From Cochliopodium minus (taxonomy: Eukaryota > Discosea > Himatismenida > Cochliopodiidae), in the NCBI GenBank assembly GCA_024220525.1, contig JAMYWO010000368.1, forward strand, positions 20,325 through 34,869: DNA of 14,545 bases, read 5' to 3'. This document shows, piece after piece, positions 1 to 8,700 of this stretch. The position numbers and the translations under genes were made by a program. The notes under the pieces were generated by a model. The model saw nothing but the letters and a program-made list of their open reading frames with translations. It made no database searches and was not told the DNA's origin. Position 1 is the first letter of the stretch, and every line of letters begins with the position of its first letter.

Positions 1-1456
1 AGATTTGTCTTTTGAATAAGTTGAACCACAAATTAGAGGTTAAATCATTGTACTCAGGAGTCAAATAATTAAAAATTAAAAAATAAAAATAAAAATAAAA
101 ATAAAAATAAAAATAAAACAATAAAAATAAAAGTACCAGTTAAAGAATTAATTGAAATAAGGGAGGTTTGTGGATCATAAACTGAGCTGTTGTTCATGGA
201 AGTAGACAGCAAAAAGAGTTCTTGTTTCTTCGTATCAACAAGAATATTTTGTAAAAATTAAAAAAAATAAATTGAATAATTAAAAATATAATAAAAATTA
301 AAATAAATTGAGAATATTTACCTGTATAAAAAATTGAATTTGGAGGAAATGAAAATTCATATTGCCAAATTTTGTTCCCATTCAATCCATTAAAAGCTAA
401 AATTGTGATGTTAATTGAATTCATCCAAAAATAGAGAATATGATTTTGAACATCTAAATAAAAAAAAAAATAAAAAAAAAATTTAATAAAAATAAAATAA
501 ATAAAAAAATTAATAAAAATAAATAATAATAAAAATAATAAAAAATATAAAAAATGATGACTACCAAGTACAATTTTAGAGTGAGAAGATCCGTATTGAA
601 CAGAGTTATTTGTACAAACAGTAGTTGTCCAATTAAGAGAGTAATTGTTTGTGTCGTAGGCGGAAAGCTGGAAAACATCACTGATTTTAATTAACAAATA
701 GAGGTTAAGATCATCTACTGCCATACTCACTATTTTCGAATCTGAACCAAGATAAGAAACACTCACATTATTTTTCTTTTTGAAAAAAAAAATGAATTTA
801 ATTTGTTTGAATATTACATGAAAAATAATGATCTTTCAGATGTTTTAAAGAATGACTAATTCAATGTTTAATATCTATATCAACTTTTAAATATTTGCTG
901 AAAAAAATTTTTGGGAAACTTGATTGTTACCATTTTTAACATATCTTTAATAGAAAGAAATATTTTACATTTTCGTTTATTATATCCAAATCGAATTTTA
1001 TTTATTCAATCAATGTGTAATGAGTTACCCTCATATTTTTAGAATATTATTCTTTCTTAGAGATTATTGAATAGACTGGCTATTTAATAAATTATTTGTT
1101 TGTTATTTTGGATTTATAGATCGGATTCGATCATCATATTAAAGGTTATTGTTTTTGTTTTTGGGAAATTTGTTTACCATTTTGAAATTTGAGTCTATAA
1201 TGGTCACTTCTTGTTGTTGAACAGAAAAACGGTTCTTTCCAATAGCCCATAATACAATGAAATCACCATTTGGTGCATTCAAAGGATGATCAGTAGTATT
1301 GAGCTGAGTATTATTGAAGATGATGTCGCCAAAGCTGAGCAAACCTTTATAATCTGCATGATTAGTATGCCCAGAATCATGACCATTCATATTCCAAGCT
1401 ATATTTTGAGAATGAACAATCAATAATAGAACCCAAAATATAAATAATATCTTCAT
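1..1456 (-). CDS. Secreted PQQ-like beta-propeller protein, 3' end outside window
   Basis: Gene 1. Proposed exons on the minus strand are 1456-1178, 775-565, 453-322 and 220-137, with introns GT...AG and phases 0, 1, 1 agreeing at the first three joins. The start ATG opens a signal peptide (MKILFIFWVLLLIVHSQ), followed by WNMNGHDSGHTN. This resembles the W-x-M-x-G-x-D-x-x-H-T-N opening of PQQ-like (quinoprotein/BamB-type) propellers. Later strands end in propeller-like turns: AFNGLNGNKIWQYEF and SLISINSLTG. Many N-x-S/T sites (for example NWT, NIT, NVS) fit passage through the secretory pathway. Proteins with this fold bind ligands or act as scaffolds, and no catalytic residues can be named. 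The exon or exons in bases 1-60 are unclear: the frame YNDLTSNLWFNLFKRQ is open but does not match the phase of the exon ending at 137. The fold call is fairly secure; the exact function is unknown. Confidence 0.72.
70..132. repeat. A-rich hexamer tract (AAAAAT)n
   Basis: Repeated AAATAA/AAAAAT units on the plus strand, equal to ATTTTT on the sense strand of gene 1. They sit inside the presumed last visible intron of gene 1, just after its donor at 136-135. Confidence 0.85.
776..1177 (-). other. Long first intron of gene 1 (402 bases)
   Basis: Donor GTAAAC lies at 1177 and the acceptor follows a T-rich run, reading TTCAAAAAG on the minus strand at 776. Joining the flanking exons gives FKM-KNNVSVSYLG in frame. 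The segment is less repetitive than every other intron in the window. It holds no long open frame. It could contain a small unrecognised exon or a non-coding RNA; none is proven. Bases 908-938 resemble the exon 1/donor region (1159-1190). Confidence 0.5.
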
Positions 1457-1498
1457 TTTTAAATTTAATAATTTTAAATTAAATTTCAAAAAAAAAAT

Positions 1499-1504
1499 TT
1501 TATT
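1499..1504 (-). terminator. Possible poly(A) signal AATAAA of gene 2
   Basis: On the minus strand AATAAA lies 23 bases beyond the gene 2 stop, inside the 70-base gap before the gene 1 ATG. The sequence is A/T-rich enough for this to occur by chance. Confidence 0.25.
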
Positions 1505-1526
1505 TCTCACATTCAACCTTTTTTTT

Positions 1527-3998
1527 TTACAAAATCTGTTCAAAATAAAATTCAACATCTTTCTTTGTTGATTCTTCGACAAGAAATTGTGTGTTATCTT
1601 TCAACCCTTCTATTTGCAAAGCACCCAAATAAGGATTGTAACACATAAACATCTCGAAAAAAAAAGGAGTACTAATGTCACTTTCCCAATTTTGTTTTTG
1701 TAGGTCTTCAAGGTTGAAATTGGAAGTAATGTTTTTGGACATGATCTTTTTTGTCTCGAAAAAAATTTTGGTGCAACGAGATTGATCAACAGGATCTGTT
1801 TTTTCTGCATTATTTGTTTTGAAACCTCCTTCCAAAATTCTCAGAAAAATTTTATGTTTGTCATCTTTTTATTAATAAAAAAAAATTTTAAAAAAAAAAT
1901 TTGGAAAGAAAATTTCTCTTAGATTTTACGTTCAATCTTGGACAATAGAAAAGAATTATTTTTTGGGTAGAATTGTATAGCACAATTATAAAAATCGTTC
2001 CGCTTATTGCTACTTTTAAAATATCTCGATCCTTTTAAAAAATTTGAAATAAAAAATATGAAATAAATAATTTAAAATCAAAAATAATAATAATAAAAAA
2101 TAAAAATCAAATAAAAATCAAATATTTAAATAAAAATTAAAAAATCTAAAAAAAACCAAAACATAAGAAATAATATTTTTTTTTTACCTCTAAAATATAA
2201 TTTGTTTTCTTCCAACAAATTAATTAAGATTGGTTTTGGAACTTTGGGCAATTTTAATTGTTTGATGCACCACAAAACCAAAAGACCGTTAGGACAAAAA
2301 GTATGTTTCTTCTCTTTAGACAAAGATTTGATTTTATCTTCAACAACAGAACTATTTTTTAAGGCATTATCTAAAAAAAAATTTGAATAAACAAAAATTT
2401 AAAAAAATAAAAATTACAAAAAAAATAAATTAAAAATTAAAAATTAAAAAATAAAAATATATTAAAAAGATTATAAATTTTAAAATAAAGTTGTTTTACT
2501 GTGATAAAAAGGAAGGAGATTGCCGAGTTTAATGATTAAAGAATTGTACTTTTCCTGCTCCTTAAAAAAAGAGCAGACTTTTTGGTAATAACTGTGAGAA
2601 ACAGCGGTGTTTTTATATTTCTCATCAAATTTTTCAATGACATTCGCAAGAAACTTTACACAATGAACAGATTGTTCCATATTTTCACAGTAAGGAAGAA
2701 AAAAGAGGTAAGGGTCTTCTCCGTCTGGTAATTTAATCTTTCTCAATTGTGAATCTTTGTGGTTCTGTCTTATCATTAAATCTCTTGATACAACGTTTGT
2801 TGGTGTTGTGTATGGAGAAAGATACTCGTGGATGACGGGTAACTTGCACAAATTTTTCCTTGTCAATGTCATAAGACGCAAAAGTACATCTTTTTTCAAC
2901 AAAAATAAATTAATTTTGAATGTGAAAAATTAAATAATTTGGTTTTATAAATGAAAAAAAATTAATAATGGATAAATTGAATAAAAAATATAAATTTATT
3001 AAGAATAATTGTTTTTTTAACCATCGTCCAAAAAGAAAAAAGGAACCAAAAGATCTTTTTCAGAACTAAAGTAAAGAAGACCAGTAGAAACTTTTTTACC
3101 ATTCAATTTTACATTCAAATTTCCGTCAATGGATCCTTCCATATTTTTGACTTTGTTTCTGTCTTTCTCCTGAAAAATAAAATTCATCCCCTCTTTGTTC
3201 TCAAAGGGAGTAGATAAATTTTGGTGAAAAATTTTCAAAATTTTTTGTTCATTCTTTTGTGGATCATTTTCTAGAAGGACTTGGAAATCTGTTTTTAACA
3301 TGTGAAGTCTTTTTGAAAATGTGTTTTTTGGAGTCTTTTTTTTTTTTTTTTATAAATTATTGATAAATAAAAAAAAAATATATGATAGAAAATTTATTTT
3401 AAAATAAATGATTAAAAAATTTTAATTTAATTAAAAATAATCAAATAATAAATTTTTTAAAAGATAAAAAGATAAAAAGATTTTACTAAAATACTTCCAT
3501 TGATGAAGATTCTGTTAAATTCTTCAAAATCAGCTTCGGTGATCAATTTCTCTTTAGATGTCCCTCCCACAACATAATCTATTTTCTTTAGTATTTTATC
3601 TCCTAATTTGAAGAGAAGGGTTGATTTCTCTCCTTGTTGTATTTCATCGCCAATCTCTATTCTACAAATATCTTGAAATACATAACCTTTAAAAATCTCC
3701 TTTTTTTGAACTAATTCAATCTTAAATTTCAAGAATATATAGATTAGATTTGTATTTTCATTTGAACATTTTAAAATTATTTACGTGATCTATAATCTTC
3801 TTTATCTCCATTTTTGGTACAATTGAGAATTGAAAATTTATGTAATAATTTGTAGAAATGGGATCAATACATTCTCCCTATCATAAAAATAAATTTTTTA
3901 AATGAAAAGGGAAATTAGTTAATATCAATAAAAGTTACCCAAATCTCTTCTTTATGAAATTTAATATCAATATCAAGAGAAACAGTCTTTCTCTTCAT
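1527..3998 (-). CDS. Hypothetical 558-residue protein, eight exons, no recognised domain
   Basis: Gene 2. Exons (minus): 3998-3939, 3877-3785, 3720-3487, 3334-3022, 2889-2500, 2370-2188, 2031-1930, 1828-1527. All seven introns are GT...AG and the phases 0, 0, 0, 1, 1, 1, 1 agree at every join, giving 1677 coding bases ending in TAA. The ATG (MKRKTVSLDIDIKFHKEE) was chosen because it opens the first exon and a stop-rich spacer precedes it. The N-terminal third looks like a beta-rich domain (GECIDPISTNYYINFQFSIV, then FQDICRIEIGDEIQQGE). The middle is helical and contains Cys (LTRKNLCKLPVIHEYLSPY, HCVKFLANVIEKF). The C-terminal part ends in EESTKKDVEFYFEQIL. There is no signal peptide and no clear membrane segment, so it is probably intracellular. 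I do not recognise the family. A single TPR-like stretch (YNCAIQFYPKN) is too weak to call. Confidence 0.78.
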
Positions 3999-4074
3999 TT
4001 TTTTTATTTATTTCTTAATTTCAAATTAAAAATATGAAAAGAAAAAGATACAGAATCTCAACAAGAAATTGAGA

Positions 4075-4090
4075 AAAGAGTGGACTCTTT
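4075..4090. other. Small perfect hairpin between genes 3 and 2
   Basis: AAAGAG-TGGA-CTCTTT forms a 6-bp stem with a 4-base loop, about 50 bases after the gene 3 stop and about 77 bases before the gene 2 ATG. It is one of few G-containing islands in the spacer. Its role, if any, is unknown. Confidence 0.3.
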
Positions 4091-4098
4091 ATAATAAA
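4087..4098 (-). promoter_or_regulatory. Candidate TATA element of gene 2
   Basis: On the minus strand this reads TTTATTATAAAG, 89 bases before the gene 2 ATG. A nearly identical element, TTTATTATAAAAG, lies 73 bases before the gene 3 ATG. The shared 11-base core at similar distances and in the same orientation is the only support. A/T bias makes chance matches likely. Confidence 0.3.
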
Positions 4099-4139
4099 TA
4101 ATTTAAAGAAGATTTTTCGGAATAATAAATTAATTTTAA

Positions 4140-5620
4140 TTAAAGTTGAAGAATCTTTGGTTTGTTTTGTTGTTGCTTTTTCTTTTTGTTCTGATTTGTT
4201 TTTTTGTTTTTCTTCTTTCTTTTGACCTTATCAGACTTTTTCTTCTCCTTGTCATCAACATTGATCTGTTGGGCAAGAATGAGGCACTTGTCAATAAATT
4301 CATCAGTAGAAACAGCAGATAAATCGACAGGAAAAGTGTTGGCAAGTTTAGAAGAATTTTTAATCTCATTCAAATTGGAAACATCGATTTCGATCCATCC
4401 AATCTTAGTGGTAGGAGTAGCAATCAAAACATCTTTTTTTTTAACGAAATTTTTTAAATTTTTTGATTCGTAAGCATAGAGCTCTTTGTTTTCTCTCTCA
4501 AAAACGAAAGTGTTGATTCCTTCCGGTATAATGATGCTGGTATACTTTGAAAGATTTTCGTTGAGGGATTTGTCGAAATAAAGGCACTTTTTGAGCTTGT
4601 TGTTGAAAGAAAAAAAATTAATTCCGATGATTTTAGTTTTGTCAGATGAAATTTCATCCTCCAAATTCAAATAGTAAAGATTCCAGAAGAAAACTTGTTC
4701 CAAATCTTTCTGATCACAAGTAAACATTTGGTTTTTTTCTTTCAAGATGTCAGTAAAGTATAGAAGGGAGCTGAGGGTCCAACTTTGCAAGATATCCTCG
4801 AGATTATCTTCATCTGATTCGTACTCTTTGATCACAAAATCTGTATCTTTTAATTTGTTTGTTTTTTTGTTGTCTTCTATTTCCATGTTGGAGATTTCGT
4901 TTGATAAATTGTTGTTTGATGTGTTTTCTTCTTGATTAGAATCATTTTGTGGATCTATTATCACCAATTTCAATTCATTTTTCAATGATAATGATTCTTG
5001 AAATACTTCGGTGGAGATAAACTGATTTGTTCTTTTATTTAAGGTGATTTTATATTTTGTGAGAAAATATTTGGAAATTGAATTTTTATAATGTTGAGGT
5101 AATGTATTATCAAACATATAGAAATTTACTTACGATAGTTTTAATCTGATTAAAATTGTATTCTCTAAATCATATATTTCTCTTATTTCACCTATTTCCT
5201 TTTCATTCTTAATATTTTCTTCTATTTTATATTGTATCTCATTTTTATTGTTATTTTCAGTTTTATTTGATCCAAAGAAGTATAATGTGAAAGTGGTTGT
5301 TGTCAAAGGATTATTATATTCACTGATATATACGCTATCATTTGAATAATTTTTCAAATCTGTATGATTGAATGATAAAATGTATATTTAAGTAAAATAG
5401 GAAGTGATGGAAATGATTTGTTTTTTTTACCTGAAAATAATTTATCTGGATCATTTCTTTCTGACAAATATTTCTTCAATTGTTCTATTTTGATTGAATC
5501 TGTTTTATCTTTCAATATCAAATCGAATTGGTTCATTTCCTCTCTTTGCAATTTTTTATAATTATATTTAATAAAGTTCATCATTTGAAAAACAAAATAA
5601 ATTTCTTTTAATATTGACAT
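4140..5620 (-). CDS. Hypothetical 435-residue protein with Lys-rich C-terminal tail
   Basis: Gene 3. Exons (minus): 5620-5431, 5359-5134, 5031-4140. Intron 1 has donor GTAAAA and acceptor CATACAG; intron 2 has the strong donor GTAAGT and acceptor AATAAAAG. Phases 1 and 2 agree, giving 1308 coding bases. The start ATG gives MSILKEIYFVFQMMNFIKYN. Residues in the third exon include an acidic, Asn-rich segment (SNQEENTSNNNLSNEISNM), then a structured-looking part (EQVFFWNLYYLNLEDE, YTSIIIPEGINTFVFE, TKIGWIEIDVSNLNE). The last 35 or so residues are mostly Lys, Asn and Gln (KVKRKKKNKKTNQ), like a nucleolar or nuclear targeting tail. I do not recognise the family; a nuclear location is inference from the tail alone. 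The alternative is that the third exon starts independently at an ATG at 5117-5115, which has an in-frame stop just upstream. That would make two genes. Divergent from gene 4. Confidence 0.7.
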
Positions 5621-5766
5621 TTAATGTTTAAATAAAGTCCATTTGCTAATTTTAAGAATTATTTAATAAATATTGAAATTATCAACTTCAATCTTTTATA
5701 ATAAAAAAAAAGGTTGATTTTGAATCCTCCCAGAAAAAGAAGTTTTTATATATTTTAAAATTGGAG
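5621..5766. promoter_or_regulatory. Divergent intergenic region between genes 3 and 4
   Basis: The 146 bases between the two ATGs must hold both promoters. At 5693-5705 the minus strand reads TTTATTATAAAAG, including a canonical TATAAAAG, 73 bases from the gene 3 ATG. On the plus strand, T-A-rich TTTATATATTTTAAAA at 5746-5760 lies just before the gene 4 ATG at 5767. A partial inverted repeat involves the TCAACTTCAATCTTTT and AAGGTTGATTTTGAAT stretches. Confidence 0.45.
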
Positions 5767-8700
5767 ATGGATAATGACGATAAAATAGAATTAGAAAAAG
5801 CTCAACAAAAAATCAAGGAATTGGAAGAATTGGTGGAAAATCTGAAGAAGGAAAATCAGGATTTGGGCTGCCAATTATCCACTCATCTCTCCACAATAGA
5901 ATCATTGATAATAGAAAACAATAAATTGAGAGTGGTGAGTTAAATTGATTAAAAAATTAACAATAGAAAATTGAAATATAAATATTAATATACGAAAGAC
6001 GTTAATATATAAATCAAATTATATAGTAGAAAGAATATGGAAATCATATCAAAACAAAAACCATTTATAATATTTTTGAAATTTTAAATCAAACTTCTTC
6101 CTTTTCTTTATTTGGGGATACACTATAGGAATGCAACAAACTTTCATTCAAAAATGAAACAAAAACAAAGTCGACACAAATACAATACATAGATCCGAAC
6201 AAATTCGTTCTATCATCGAAGATACCAAATCTGGAGGAATACAACAAAGAATTAGCAGAAGGAGATCAGAATTTCATTTTCAATGCCTATGAATTTGATT
6301 CGCTGAGATTGAATCTGATCCAAGATGAATTGAATATGAAGCTAAATTTCGAAGATATGGAACAGATGGATGAAGGGAGCAAGTTAGATGAGATGATAGC
6401 AAATGAAAATTACAGAAGAACGATCATAATGGTGAATAAGAAGCCCAAAATACCCAATTTCTTGACATTGACAAATAAAGTGAGGATGGTGGCTAGTGGC
6501 GATAGACATAATCTCATGATAACCAGTAATTTCAAACTATATAGTTGGGGAGATGGAGAATTGGGCCAGACCGGACATTCTTCATTTCATACTGTGAAGA
6601 TGCCATTGATGATAGATAGCATGAAGAATGATATGATAAAATATATCTCTGCATGCTACAATCAATCTGCAGCATTGACAAGTATAACTTTAATCAAATC
6701 AATTATCATTTGTTCCATCAAATTTAATTTTTCATAATTTTTCTAAACATAGAAAATGGGATGTTGTATGTTTGGGGAGATTGTTTCCCTGGAATAGAAA
6801 CACCAATGTTCGAGCCAAGCATCATGTGTTCCAACCAGAAATTCACCAAAATAGCACTGGGACACTCTCATTTTCTCGGAATTAATCAAGACAACAAAGT
6901 AATAACTTTCGGAATCAACAAACACAATTGTTTGGGTATAGAAACAAATGATCCAAGCAAAATAGTCGTTGTGATGCCCCAAAACTCCCACGAAATCGAT
7001 TTTTTGCAGGACGTAGTTGATTTGGACGCTTCTTTTTTCACTTCTGCTGCTATACACATGGGTGGAAAGAGCGTTTGTTTTTGGGGATACAATATGGAGA
7101 AGTTTACCAAACAGCCAAAGAAGATTCCTCTTACTTTTTCTGCACAAGGTGAAAAGGAATTTATTTATTTTTTTTATGAATTTTAATAATTTTTTTTTTA
7201 TTTTTTATTTTAATTTATATATTTCTAATATTTTTAATTTTAATCAAATTTTTTAAAATATTTTTAATTTTAATCAATTTTTAATTTTTCTTCAATTATT
7301 TTTTATAAGGTAAGAAATTTGTTTCTGTTGGAGTTGGTGATGATTTTATGGTTGCTTCTTCTCATGATGGAATGGTTTTTACATGTGGAAACAACACCAA
7401 AAACCAACTTGGAAGAATTAAAAATCAGCCTAGCGACTTTCTTTTTCTTCCTGTTGATTTGGGAGAGCACATTGCTACTCCAAAGGAGAAGAAAACTAAA
7501 AAATTTTTGAAATCCTTCAAAAAGAAAGATCAAACCAACAATGAAATTGAAAAAAGAAGTAAAGACGTTGTCTTGTTAAGGTTTAATCTTTTTTTATTTT
7601 TGTTTATTGTTATTTATTTTTGTATCTTTATTTATTTTTTATTTTATTTTATTTTTTATTTTTTATTTTTTGATTTTTTTATTTGTTGTATTTTTGATTT
7701 TTTATTAAATTGTATTAAATATTTTTCATAAAATATTTTTCATTTTGATTTTAAAAATTAGTTGCGGGAGATCATATTCTATGATTGAAAAAAATGGAGT
7801 AGTTTATATTTGGGGATTCATAGAGGATCTTAGACACTTCCCTTCTCGTGTGGAGAGCCCTGTCATCCTATCAGACCTCGAAGATTTGGAACTCAGGGCT
7901 GTTTGCTGCGGAGAGAAAACCATTTTGTCCATTGTAGGTCTTCAAAATCTTGATGACATAAGGTTCAGTAGTTTCAAACCTCCACAAGGTGATAAAATCA
8001 TAATATTTTATTCTAAAAATTTATTTTTGATTTTTAACAATTAAATATTTATTTTTGATTTTTAACAATTAAATATTTTTATTTGTTATTCAATATTTTA
8101 TTTTTTATGCATATTTTTTTTTTGTTAACTTTTATTTCAATCATTAAATCTAGAGAATTTATTTTAATTTGTTATTTTATTCATTTTTATTTTAGCATGT
8201 TTTATTTTTTGTTTAATTTTTTTTGTTATTTTTTTTTTTGATTCAAAAATTTTTTATATTTTTTATTTTATTTTTTCATTTTATTTTTTTTAAAAAGTTT
8301 ATTGGGGATCTATTGACGCACTCGTTAAATATCTCATCGAAAGTGACAACAAATCTTTCAAAAAGGTGATGATGTTGACACTTCCGTACTTTGCAACAGG
8401 AACTGTTTTCATCCAAAAGCTAATGAATTACTACTACGAACTGGACATTCAACCCAACGGTTCTTTACCTAGATTACAGCAACCTTTAAAAAACTCCAAC
8501 TTCTTTTCTATGAGAGCTGTTAAAAGTGGAGAGTATGGACACAATAAAATTAGAAAAAATACTGAGATCAAGAAAGGTAAAAAAAATTTGAATTTTAATT
8601 TGTTTTGTTTAAATTAAATTTCAATTTTTATTTTTACTTTTAAATTATTCTTGAATTTTTTATTTTTATTTTTTATTTTTATTTTTAGTTTTTATTTTTT

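Noticed and set aside
70-132. CRISPR-like array
   Set aside because: The units are simple A/T hexamers without unique spacers, in a eukaryotic intron.
1610-1810. Alternative frame of gene 2's last exon (ends in LVLLFFSRCLCVTILIWVLCK)
   Set aside because: Acceptor TTTTGGAAG at 1829-1830 gives the longer frame with balanced composition in correct phase; the alternative ends early and has odd composition.
2202-2390. 62-codon plus-strand frame
   Set aside because: Antisense to exon 6 of gene 2, which fits by phase on both sides.
6743-7147. 134-codon open frame on the minus strand
   Set aside because: It is antisense to RCC1 exon 3, which splices in phase and shows clear blade motifs. The minus frame has no family features.
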